Shown here one piece after another: positions 46,365-56,309 of a stretch of DNA of 60,000 bases. Location of the stretch: positions 25,481,398-25,541,397 of the forward strand of contig NC_092577.1 in assembly GCF_037975245.1 (NCBI RefSeq), read 5' to 3'. The notes beneath the pieces are model-generated. The model saw nothing but the letters and a program-made list of their open reading frames with translations, was not told where the DNA came from and made no database searches. Position 1 is the first letter of the stretch, and each line of letters starts with the position of its first letter. The translations under genes were made by a program, and so were the position numbers. Source of the DNA: Apostichopus japonicus (Eukaryota; Echinodermata; Holothuroidea; Aspidochirotida; Stichopodidae).

Positions 46365-46577
46365 GATACCGAAGGTGGCTAGGCCACAGGGGAGTAACAC
46401 AAAACAAACAAAAGACAGGATAGTGAAACAACAAACGATATACGAACTGAGGAAAACACACGAACACAAGCTATCACACCCGCCTGGCGGGAAGTATAGC
46501 ACAGCACAGTACAATAACAGCTGTAACAGATGAAGAGCGAGAGCGAAAACACGTCCGCACTCCACGAAAGCCAACTG
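46365..46577 (-). promoter_or_regulatory. 5' UTR / presumed internal promoter of Tx1 copy C
   Basis: CTTTCGTGGAGTGCGGACGT is conserved at the start of this copy and of the ORF1-only elements at 40650 and 47344. LINEs carry their promoter at the 5' end, so this shared block is the best candidate; no TATA box is evident. Confidence 0.45.
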
Positions 46578-46682
46578 CCCTGTTTTCCACGTATGAAGCC
46601 ATTCAGTGAACCCTCCGCCAGTACATCAGCTACTGTTAGCAGGTATTCTAAGCCGGAATCAACAATGTATGTTCCAAGAGCT
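46578..46682 (-). pseudogene. Exon of the conserved multicopy gene, 5' side of Tx1 copy C
   Basis: On the minus strand a run of T ending in AG (46683-46698) forms an acceptor, followed by ALGTYIVDSGLEYLL and TVADVLAEGSLNGFIRGKQ. In the family this GxxxGFIxGKH segment directly precedes NRCTRI, which is where the sequence resumes at about 41690 beyond the Tx1 insertion. This shows that copy C split one gene. Confidence 0.55.
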
Positions 46683-46698
46683 AAAAAAAAAAAAAAAA

Positions 46699-47295
46699 CG
46701 CCAGTTCAACATGGAAGTGACCAAGCAAAATAATCAACCTGTCAAATGTAGGTGATCTTAGGGATTGATTTGAGTAAGCCTTTAAAGCCACTGCAATGTC
46801 TTAGGTGCCAGGATGGTACGGCATATTGATCATAAATGAACTGAGAGTAAAACCCATTGTATAAAATTCAGCACCTAGTGGGATTCCGTGTCCTCACAGG
46901 TCTTCAATGAGCACCTGGTTGGGAAAGAGCAGAAAAGCAGCACAGAACCCCCCCCCCCCAAAAAAAACAAAGGTGTGGCCTAAACCCACAACTCTTGAGG
47001 AACATATGGCAAGGAATAATTCAGAAAATAGTTTAGCTGAGGTTTCTTATGTATCCGTAATGAATGGATAGAGTTAATCGGCTAAAAATACAACTTTTGC
47101 GAATTTGCGTAATAAACTCTTCACAATTTTGAGTGCTAAAAATGTAATTATTCAGAAAACTCCTCCTTTCCCACGCCCTCAACAAGTTTTGTAACCGTAG
47201 CTCATACGGTTTCACAAATCGCTTAGTCTCTTCCTAAATATAGTTTAGGCGAAACAAAAACGATACTTACCATAAGAAGTAGTAGATGGAGCAGT
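46699..47295. other. Gene-free stretch
   Basis: No exon is supported. A poly-C/poly-A run lies at 46948-46968. The sequence ACTATCATCG at 47296-47305 is the left target duplication of the next insertion. Confidence 0.4.
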
Positions 47296-47518
47296 ACTAT
47301 CATCGCCGTATATGTGGGGCTGCCTTTTTTGGACGGCGGTAGTTTGCTTTCGTGGAGTGCGGACGTGTTTTCGGCTGCTGTCCACATTTCGTTCAACACA
47401 CACTTTGTGCTTTTTACGTTGGCCTTTCAACAGTTTGTAAATTGTTCAGTGTAGTTTTGGCGTTGTTGCGTGGTTTTGGTTTTTAGTAGGTGCGTGGCTT
47501 GCCACACCCATAGCTGTC

Positions 47519-48776
47519 ACGGCGGCTCGCCGTGACAGCAAAATCGTATTGTTGAGTTTTTCGAGGGAGGCTAAGGTCGTCCCCGGACAATTTTTTTCAC
47601 TTTTGCGTTCTCTTGGCTTAAAGGTCCCTGGGGAGGTTCACGCGCTTGAGCGTAAACCTCTCCGGGGTGTGAATGTTTGGTTCACCTCGGAGCCGGCCCG
47701 CGTCCGAGGTGTCCATGTGTTGGAGGGAGTTGAGGGACTGAAGGTGACACCGTACGACAGTTTGGTGTGGTTGACAGTCCTCCATCTCCCTCTGGACATG
47801 TCTGAACAGGTTGTTGTGCGGACACTGGGGCGTTTTGGGAAAGTGATCGGCTACGAGGCGCCACAATTCCTAGAATGTAAAGGTGTCTAGACCGGGACTA
47901 GACGAGTTAGAATCGAACTGAAGTCCGATATCCCCTCTACCTTTTGGGCTAATGGGCACAGGGCCCACATTGCATATCCGGGCCAGCCTCGCACTTGTTG
48001 TGGGTGTGGGCTGAAAGGGCATGAGGCCAGGTTGTGCCCGAACAAGCGGTGTAGCTGCTGTTTACAGGTTGGGCATACCCTGCCCGAGTGTAGAGGGGAT
48101 ATCGTGTGCAACTCGTGCGGGAAAACGGGCCATCTGGCCCGTTAGCCCAGACCGCTCATACGCCGCGAGAGTGGCTACGGGCGTGTTTGAAGCGGTCCCC
48201 GTTCCGGCCTCTGACACCGTACCACCTGATGCTCCTGTCATCGCCCCAGTGTCCGACACTAGCGCCCCGGTGGAGGCTTTGTTCCCCCTTTCGTGTCCGA
48301 CCTCTCCCCTGATCGAACTTGCCGAGACTGCCAACCTGCCCACTGAGCCGGGCAGAGCAGGACAAAACGGCGGAGATGGTACTAGCGGAGTGGCATGCGG
48401 CGCAGGATGCCGCTTGTACTGGTTCACCGGTAGCTACGCCCTCTATCGGTGATACTAGTTGGGCAGCGAGTCAACCGGCCCAAGAGACATTAAGCGGCCC
48501 AGATTCTGACTCGCCAATGGAGGACTGCACTACAGCCTTATCAGTTGTGGCTCAGTTGTGGCCACAGATCTCATTGACTCGAGTGGCCCTTCCGCCCTAC
48601 CCGCAGCCGCTTCCGCTATACCGGACACGATAGTCGCTAGTGGACCTCCTGTTCCTGACAGGGAGGTTCACTCGATCAAGGTTGACGAGGAGCTAAGAAC
48701 TCTGCTCGCTCGTAAGAAAAGGGGGAACAGTGCTAGGGGCCTGAAAAGACCCATATTGGGAAAACTTCGGAGGTAA
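47519..48776 (+). pseudogene. ORF1-like zinc-knuckle protein of the ORF1-only element
   Basis: The start codon is ACG where the copy at 40825 has ATG (xAARRDSKIV). The frame then matches Tx1 ORF1 (VVPGQFFSLLRSLGLKVPGE, VTPYDSLVWLTVLHLPLD), with TAG at 47888. Three knuckles follow (CGCGLKGHEARLC, CSCCLQVGHTLPEC, CNSCGKTGH) before TAG at about 48144, then a shifted proline/alanine-rich tail. The last part, REVHSIKVDEELRTLLARKK to GKLRR and TAA at 48774, has no counterpart in Tx1 ORF1 of copy C. The protein would bind RNA; this copy is dead. Overall it is a diverged relative rather than a simple deletion of copy C. Confidence 0.7.
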
Positions 48777-49074
48777 TGCGCAGGCCTGTTATTTACTATC
48801 GGGACGGCGTACCCCGGATGAAGTTTTTGAGTGGGTTAGTTGTTAGGTGTGGGGGGGGGGTGTGGCCGTTACATAATATGGGTTGTAGGGTTCTGTTTGT
48901 GGTTTGGAGTTGGCTTTTTGGGGCTGGTTTGTAAAGCTCTATTGGTTTGGTTCTGTTGGCCTTTGGGTCCGTGTCCTTTTCACGTCACGTTGAACACAAC
49001 ATTGTATACATGTGTGGGTGAGTGAGAGATTTCTGTTTGTGTGTTTTCAGTTGGGTTTATGGTGGTTGTTAAAC

Positions 49075-49475
49075 CAGTGGCGTAGGAAGGTACTTTTGAG
49101 TGGGGGGGGGCTGAAGACTGTTGCCCGGCCTGGGGGAGGGGTCTAAGGGCAGGGGGCACCCCCTCCCCTTTCCAAAGGGGAGGAGGAACCCCCTCCCCTT
49201 TGGAAAATTTTGCATTTCCAGGTGGCCTCAGATACAATTTGGTGCAAAATGGCACACTAATTCCCACGCCATTTTGTAAACTTAATTTTGTATTTTCACC
49301 TGGCCTTAGATGCAATTTGCTGCTCCAAACGATTTTTTTTTCTCATTTGGAAATGAAAAAGGGGTTTTCTGACTTGCGAAGCGGGGGGGGGGGGCGGGCG
49401 AAATGATACTTCCGCCCCTCCACATTTTTCACTGGGGGGGCTGGCGCCCCCAGCCCCCCGGTTTCTACGCCCTTG
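49075..49475. mobile_element. hAT-type MITE (401 bp) with perfect 8-bp duplication
   Basis: It begins CAGTGGCGTAGGAAGG and ends CTACGCCCTTG. TGTTAAAC is duplicated at 49067-49074 and 49476-49483. The paralogous tail at 50458-50465 holds TGTTAAAC once, followed by AGACTGGGATTG, which is the unoccupied site. No coding capacity is present; poly-G and CCCCTCCCC runs fill the interior. Confidence 0.9.
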
Positions 49476-49548
49476 TGTTAAACAGACTGGGATTGTTTTG
49501 GTTTTGTTGACCTTTGGTCCGTGTCCGTTTTCTTTGCACGTAAAAAGC

Positions 49549-49912
49549 AGTTAGAATGATAGCTGGTTCCAGCAACTTATACTTAACATGGCAGGTAGGA
49601 ATTAGGGCTGTGCGCGATTAACGATTAATCGTCACACAATGAATAGTCGATTAATCGAGGGCAATAAATAAAAACAATCTGCTCGTCATTTCTTTTTCTT
49701 TCAACAGGTGTCTAGACCGCGCATTGAATTAATAGTAAGGTAGAGGCAACTTAGCCAGTATTCAAGATACATCGGCTTAGCCACGCCACACTGTCACTCT
49801 ATACAAGACACAGGAGGCCTGGCATTGATATTTGGCACGTGCAACTTTTCGCGGCACTTTGGAATGGCGCCAATAGATTCACTCATCGTAGCTGGTCATT
49901 ATACATTGCGCT
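49549..49912. other. Non-LINE segment between array members
   Basis: No gene is seen. The palindrome CGATTAATCG occurs twice (about 49627 and 49653). The segment has no match to the Tx1 copies and may be another insertion. Confidence 0.35.
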
Positions 49913-50529
49913 TCACGTGTCCTTTTCACGTCACGTCACGTTAAACGCTACTGATCTCATTGACTCGAGTGGCCCTTCCACCCTACCCGCAGCCGCTTCC
50001 GCTATACCGGACACGAAGGTCGCTAGTGGACCTCCTGTTCCTGACAGGGAGGTCCACTCGATCAAGGTTGACGAGGAGTTAAGAACTCTGCTCACTCGTA
50101 AGAAAAGGGGGAACACTGCTAGGGGCCTGAAAAGACCCGTAATGGGAAAACTTCGCAGGTAATGCGAAGCCTGTCGTCTGCTATCGGGACGGCGTACCCC
50201 GGATGAATTTGAGTGAGTTAGTTGTTATGTGTGGGGTGGGGGGTTTGTGTGGTCGTTACATAATATGGGTTGGGGTTGGTTTCTGTGTGTGGTTTGGAGT
50301 TGGCCTTTTTGGGGCTGGTTTGTAGAGCTTTATTGTTTTGGTTCTGTTAGCCTTTGGGTCCGTGTCCTTTTCACGTCACGTTAAACGCTACATTTTATAC
50401 ATTTTTGGGTTAGTGAGAGATTTCTGTTTGTGGGTTTTCAGTTGGGTGTTTGGTGGTTGTTAAACAGACTGGGATTGTTTTTGGTTTGTTGACCTTTGGT
50501 CCGTGTCCGTTTCTTTGCACGTAAAAAGC
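49913..50529 (+). mobile_element. Second ORF1-only element, 5'-truncated and rearranged
   Basis: The C-terminal coding block at 49950-50162 (DREVHSIKVDEELRTLLTRK to GKLRR, TAA) duplicates 48565-48776 with few changes. It is preceded by a displaced piece of tail sequence (GTGTCCTTTTCACGTCACG) and followed by the full 3' tail ending CACGTAAAAAGC at 50529. A third tail fragment (50530-50687) follows with the same ending. Confidence 0.65.
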
Positions 50530-50921
50530 ACACAAACGCTACGTTATATACATATGTGGGTTGGTGAGAGATTTCTGTTTGTGGGTTTCAATTGGGGTTT
50601 TGGTGTTTGTTATACAGACTGGGATTGTTTTGGGGATTGGTTCTGTTGACCTTTGGTCCGTGTCCGTTCTCTTTGCACGTAAAAAGCGTGCTGGGGAGGG
50701 GTGTTTCGTTTCGCTGCATGCTGGTCGTCCTTTTGTGGTTTTTGGAATGTTTGAATGGGTGGTTGGGGGTTTGTCTCTGCAGGTCGACCGGTGGGCATAT
50801 TTATTTTTTTGGACTCGCTTGACCGGAGTTTCGTTTATCAGAATAGGATGATTCGGTGGTGCCGTTTAGCCGTGACGTTTGGTATCCCGCATGGCGGGTC
50901 ACATAAAAAGCACTATCATCG

Positions 50922-53099
50922 TAGGCCTACACACCATTGGAACGGACAGGCGCCGGTCTGTAAAATTAAATGCAAAAACAAATAAATGCTCAAATATCAT
51001 AATATTAATACATTTATAAATGATTTACAAATGAAGATTTCAGGTAAATCAATGAGAATTTTTATAATGAAATGCATGTCGGATACAGCTTTCTGTACTG
51101 CAAAGCTTGAATGGAATGACATAACCTTCGAGGTATTTCTGGTAGTGTTTACACGGGTTATACCCGGGTACCCGCCGGCCACAACAATACCCGGGTATGA
51201 TTATGTTAGCCGAATCGGGTGGTCCGGGCGTGTTTTTCATGTTCCGGCATCTCCGGGCATCTTTTAATATGACCGGCAGCAGCCTGTGGTCATATTAAAA
51301 TGTGCCCTTATATGCACACAGTCAGAAAATGACGCCCGGAGCCTGGCCGATGGTCCTAGTAAATCGTGCCCGGACATGTCACACGTTGAAAAAGACGCCC
51401 AGACACTCAAAATTTATGGATTCGGGTACCCGACGGGCATTGGTACCCACGAGTCCCGAGTTTTTGGACCTGCCGTAAACACTTTATTTCTTGACTCCAT
51501 AAATTCTGACATGCCTTTACCAAAGTTAAAATTTGCTTGAATCACATGCCTAGGGATGATCTGCGGCACAGTGATACTGATACTAGTCCCAACAGTAGTG
51601 CACGAACATGTGGCAGGGTATCAGTGCCTATTTTGCATTGGACTTTCCGAATGAATTTTCTTTTTTCCTACAGTAGTATTGTAAATAATCCTTCTAATGT
51701 TCCTTTTTTTGGCAGGAATACTCTGGCTGGTTGCATGCTTTGGCAATTTCATGTGAAGTCTCAGTTATTTGGGATCCTTTTAGTGCAAACTCATTTTCCA
51801 ATCAAGCAAATTGAATATTCCTGTGCGAAGAATATCACAAGATATGTAAAAATATAATAGGGATTTGAAGATAATTTTTATTCATCCATACCTAATTACA
51901 ATTCTACAATCTGATTGGTCCATTATAGTCAGCTGATCGTGGGTTATCGATGATAACCTGACGGTCAATCACCGGCGTATGAATACAAGGCTATAGATCG
52001 TTACAAATAAATCTCATTTACCTTTTGCAAGTTGTTCTTATGCCTAGTAAGAAACACGAAAGCCCGTTTGGCTAAAACACACACACAAGAATTAACGTTA
52101 ATTTCACGGACTTAGCCTAACGTTAGGTCTAACCTTTGCGTTGTTAGTGTTAGGCTAGCCTAAACTAATGTAATCCTTATATCGTTAAATCATCAAACGC
52201 AACTAGGATATGCCCTACGAAAATGTTCCGCAATCGTTCTAATGCCTGGTGAATAAAATGACCGTATAATTCAACACAAAGTTACACTATACTGGACTAG
52301 ATTGTCCTCCACTCGTTCGTTGACATACATGTGAACGTACGTATGTATATGTAGGATATGATATACGCAGGCCTAGGCCCTACATCATGTTCCGAGCGGC
52401 GCGGTTGCTATGGAAGTACGGAGAACATTCGTGATCATTTCGGCGTTCTTTTTTATTTTGCACATGTGCATTGTTGTTTTGGTAGTTAATACGGGATAAC
52501 ATATTTATCGAATCTGCTATTTTTGTTGTTGAATTTTTGCCTTTTTATTGACAAAAATCATAAGGTATGAATGAACGGAGTTAATCAACGGTCAGCGTGG
52601 GTTTATCTATAGGATAATGCACGATCGCACTTATAATAATGAAAGCAATGCTTGGCCCTAATTAAAAATACTACCCGAAAATCCTCAAATTATGAATAAA
52701 ATAATATTGTTTGGGAAAAGGGAAGCTTGTCAATTGAAAGGGATGGGATATAGTTATTAAAGTTTCAAGTTTATTTTTCACTTTCGATATATATAAACAG
52801 TAACAGAGTCAGTGAGTAATATACTCATAATTTACTGACATTACAACAAAGTTCAAAATACGCTATAATGGGAGTGGAGGAACCAGAAGTAGGTAGAGGC
52901 TTTTCGAGTGTGGACCCTTAACAAACAAAGGAGAATTTCAAAAATCACATAAGTACAGAGAGAGAAAAGAGATAAGGAAATACAGAGAAAAGGAAGCGAA
53001 GAAAGGTAAAAGCAAATCCATACAAAGAGACAATGTAACAACTCAGCGTGAGTGGTTTGTACTATTATTTAAAAGGTAATGCTTGAGTTTTCTTTGAAA
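50922..53099. other. Gene-free stretch (contains a fold-back element)
   Basis: Apart from 51147-51482, no exon or repeat is supported. A small hairpin GGTTATCGATGATAACC lies near 51944-51960. Confidence 0.4.
51147..51482. mobile_element. Fold-back (MITE-like) element
   Basis: It starts GTGTTTAC and ends GTAAACAC. Its centre is a hairpin, TTTTAATATGACC (51260-51272) with GGTCATATTAAAA (51287-51299). The arms share inverted CCGGGTACCCG- and CCGGGCGT-type blocks but have diverged. No reading frame and no clear target duplication are seen. Confidence 0.5.
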
Positions 53100-53129
53100 T
53101 GAGTATTTGAGTTTTTGATATCTTCATCA

Positions 53130-56094
53130 AGTGAGTTCCAGAAATGTACAACAGTACTTTGTTACTTGTGTTTGGCTGCGGATAGTTCTAGAATATGGTT
53201 GACTTAAAGAGTGTTTATAACGAGTGTTAAAGGTATGATATTCTGAGTTACTACAATAGAAATTATTGAAAGCTACTGGGAGCGTACCTTTCTGAAATTT
53301 ATGTAACAAAATACCAAGTTGATAATGATATAGGTCAAAGAGAGTAAGAATTTTAAGCTCTTTAAAGAGAGGTGCAGTAGTGCACCTAAAATGTGTATTA
53401 CAAATATTACGAATGACACGTTTTTGTAGTCTATATAACCTATCAAGTGTTGTTCTGTGAGTACATCCCCACAGAAGGGAGACTATAGTTCAAATGAGGG
53501 AGCACAAGTGTGTTATACAATGTTAAAAGTGCACTCCGGGGTAAAATGCTTTTTTTTTATTCGATTTATGATGCCATTACATTTTGAAATTTTGATACAG
53601 ATATTATGAACGTGTTCTGTCCAATTGAAATTTTCATCAATTGTTATTGCTAGAAAATTTGCATGAGGTGATGCTTTTTATCCGTTCACCATCTAGTACA
53701 ACCATTAAGTATCATTAAGATTTTATTTTGATAAAACACAGTAGTATCGTCCGCAAATAAGATAAAGTTAGATTTTCTGGACGAATAGTGTTTTTTATTC
53801 ATGTATAGAATAAATAACAAAGGTCCTAAAATGGATCCTTCTGGCACACCAATGTTACAAGTCAAGATTTGGGAGGAACTACTGCCAAACTGGACATAGT
53901 TGTGACGATTCGTTAGATAACTTTTGAACCAACTATGCGTTGTACCGCGTACACCGTAGGCAAGTAACGTATCCGTTAAAATATTATGTCCAATCCGGTA
54001 GAAATTTTGTCAATTAGATTTAAGGCGGCCATGTAAGTAGAATATTATCTCGAAAACCATACTGATTTGAATAAAGTATGTTGTGTTTTGATACAACGTA
54101 TCATACGCTATCATACGTCTAAATATTTTAGAAATTGAAGGGGGAAGTGAAATAGCTCTATAGTTAGAGAAAATCTTGGGGTCACCAGCTTTAAAGATTG
54201 GAATAATTTTAGCAGTTTTTAACTGTCATGGGAATACACCCTTTGAAAATGAAAGATCGATTACATGTGTTAATGGTTGTACTATAGCTTCCATCGTATA
54301 TTTAAGAACATAATTTGTTATGTTATCATCACCTGGACTTTTTACCGTTTTTTGGTTCCTTGCTAAAAGCAAAGGAACCTATGTATTCAGGTTGGCGTGT
54401 GTGTGTGTGACGCTTTAGCTTGTATGCACGATAACTCAACAAGGGATTGACTGATCATGATCAAACTTGGTGGGTGGGTGGCCCATAGTGAGATGATGAA
54501 CCTTATTGTTTTTGGTGCCCACAAAGGTCAGTTTTATGGTCCAAAAACCCAAAATACTAAAACTGCAATAGCTCCCAGTGCCAATGTGCGACAAGGTTGA
54601 TATTTTGGGACAAAAGGTGACATTAGAAAAATGTGCTTAGTTTGGGAGAAAACGGGCGAAAAACAAAATGTTTGGTTTTGATGCTAGATTTGGATATCAA
54701 AGGTACCTTCCGATCCAAAATGTCAATGGGTTGACACCCGGGTGATCTTTGTGTGTAAAGTTATACAAGGTCAAAGTTAATTTTCAGACATTTAATGCAA
54801 TAACTCTCAGTTCCAAGGTGTGACATGGTTGATATTTTGGGGCAAGTTGCAAATGGTATAGGGGAATATTTTCAAACTTAACAGGCATGTGATCCGAGGT
54901 CACCAAAGGTCAATTAATGATAAAAAATAGTATTTTTGTGATAACTTGAGAACGAACTGTCCGTTAAGGTTGGGAGTTGCTTCAATGTAATCCAATTGTC
55001 GACCCGCATCTGGGTGACCCTTGACCTCAATTTGACCTCTGGGTGACCTTTTCGTGTTTTGGGGATTTTTACACTTTCGATGCTATTTTCAGACGTCAAA
55101 GGTACCTTCCGATCATAAATGTCAATAGGTTGACCCCCGTGTGACCTTCGTGTACGAAGTTATACGAGGTCAAAGTTAAAAAATATTAATGAGGTCACGG
55201 GTCAAACGTGAAAAACTCCCAAGTTGCAAAAACTTGGGCTACTATTTATTGGAATTTCGTCAAACTTGGTATGATGATATTGGTAGATAGTCTCCTCACA
55301 CTGATGTGTGTTGCAATTGATATCATGCATGTTTATAAGGGGGGGGGGGGGGGCTAGCATTATTTCGTTATGAAAAGTTTGTATGCACAATAACTCAACA
55401 AGGGAATGACCAATCATTACCATACTTGGTGAGTGGGTGGCCCATAGTTAGCAGATTAACCCTGTTGATTTTGGTGCTCATATCATGAATATTAATGAGG
55501 TCATGGGGTCAAACGTGAAATACTCCAAATTGCAATTACTTGGCTACTATTACTAGTCGGAATTTCGTCAAACTTGGTATCATGATAACGGTAGATAAGT
55601 CTTCACACACTGATGTGTGTTGCAATTGATATCAGGGCTTAGCATTACTTTGGCAACAAAAGTTTGTGAGCATAAAATTACTGTTGTTGTATTAGGGCTT
55701 TGTTAGAAATTTCCCTATGAATGGAACTAATGAACAGCAGCAAAGAACGATGAAATGTTTTCATTGTGGTTAAATTTAATATTACAAGACGTACCTCATC
55801 TACATTGGTAGGGAACATAGCAAAAGAATTCGAAATATAACTATTTACAAAACTTTGTGGGTTGTGATGACCATTGGTTAATTTATCTGCTAAATTTTTG
55901 GCAACAGTAGAAAAGTTATTATTGAATCCATTAGCAATTATATTTTCATCAGAGGTTAAGTCGTGTTCCTTGACAAAAAACATTACCCTGAGTTTTTCTG
56001 TCTTTGTGGAGGATTTTATTGGTAACTTTCCACATTTGGCTGGAGTTGTTTTTATGCTCATTAATAACATTATAGTAGTATTTTTTTTTACCAT
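53130..56094 (-). pseudogene. Reverse-transcriptase region of the non-Tx1 LINE
   Basis: The N-side reads FNNNFSTVAKNLADKL and SFAMFPTNVDEVRLVILNL. After the inserted repeat come KSPGDDNITNYVLKYTMEA, KTAKIIPIFKAGDPKIFSNY, WFKSYLTNRHNYVQFG, GVPEGSILGPLLFILYMN and the catalytic FADDTTVFYQN. FQKGTLPVAFNNFY and HTFNTRYKHSLSQP near 53300-53150 are the usual end of such ORFs. A TGA falls before QLKTAK and further stops follow, so the copy is dead. All motifs are in correct order, which confirms one element. Confidence 0.75.
54351..55690. repeat. Repeat inserted in the LINE RT region, with internal duplications
   Basis: It opens with a hairpin, GGTTCCTTGCT and AGCAAAGGAACC (54354-54379), then a short GT run. 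Blocks recur inside: GCACRATAACTCAACAAGGG at about 54426 and 55384, AAAGGTACCTTCCGATC at 54699 and 55098, and a roughly 140-bp block at 55187 and 55491. No protein is encoded. It splits the LINE between the LNLTTMK and KSPGDD segments. Confidence 0.55.
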
Positions 56095-56309
56095 GAGTTA
56101 TGATAGTGGTAAGCATGTTTTTTTATAATTTGTGTAGAGTAATTTATGGGTTGGTGTAGGAGATCGAATTTACCCTGGAGTACAGTTTACGTTTATGTCT
56201 AATTTAGTTCAATATTGCAGTGGTCATCCAAGGGGACTTTACATACTTTATTTTGTGTTTTACTTTGGTATAGGGACAACATTTGTTAAACTTTGGAATG
56301 CGGAGAATT

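Larger units (their letters stand above)
41694..46577 (-). mobile_element. Tx1-clade LINE, copy C: full-length, both ORFs open (4884 bp)
   Basis: On the minus strand it runs from CAGTTGGCTTTCGTGGAG (46577) to ACGTAAAAAGC (41694). It has a 213-nt 5' UTR, ORF1, a 2-nt gap, ORF2 and a 166-nt 3' UTR without a poly-A tail. The 3' end CACGTAAAAAGC is shared with copy B and the ORF1-only elements. GLRLGSW, YADDVT and a knuckle-bearing ORF1 place it in the Tx1/L1 group. It interrupts a gene whose two halves flank it on the same strand. A target duplication is not clear; AACAG occurs at both edges. Intact frames mean it is young compared with copies A and B. Confidence 0.88.
47340..49548 (+). mobile_element. 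ORF1-only Tx1-related element (HAL1-like), with a MITE inside
   Basis: It starts with the Tx1-type block GCTTTCGTGGAGTGCGGACG, has a 5' UTR, one gene homologous to Tx1 ORF1, and a T/G-rich 3' tail ending CACGTAAAAAGC (49548). No ORF2 sequence lies between ORF1 and the tail. The tail has two related blocks, CCTTTGGGTCCGTGTCC and CCTTTGGTCCGTGTCC. Without the MITE at 49075-49475 and its duplication the element is about 1.8 kb. Sharing both termini with Tx1 suggests mobilisation by Tx1 ORF2p. Confidence 0.65.
47306..50911 (+). mobile_element. Short Tx1 tail (10-bp target duplication) split by an ORF1-only element array
   Basis: ACTATCATCG occurs at 47296-47305 and 50912-50921, exactly bordering the composite. 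Its outer parts, 47306-47339 (CTGCCTTTTTTGGACGGCGG) and 50688-50911 (GTGCTGGGGAGGGGTG to CACATAAAAAGC), are adjacent in copy B (40362-40611). So a 5'-truncated Tx1 copy of about 260 bp inserted first, and the array 47340-50687 entered it later. Confidence 0.75.

Noticed and set aside
46365-46574. An extra 70 N-terminal residues on Tx1 ORF1
   Set aside because: The stretch is hydrophobic, lies in the 5' UTR block and is not kept in frame in copy A; MASRRDS is the conserved start.
47306-47339. A chimeric Tx1-derived promoter fused to the ORF1-only element
   Set aside because: The 10-bp duplication shows these bases are the left part of a split Tx1 tail, not part of the ORF1-only element.
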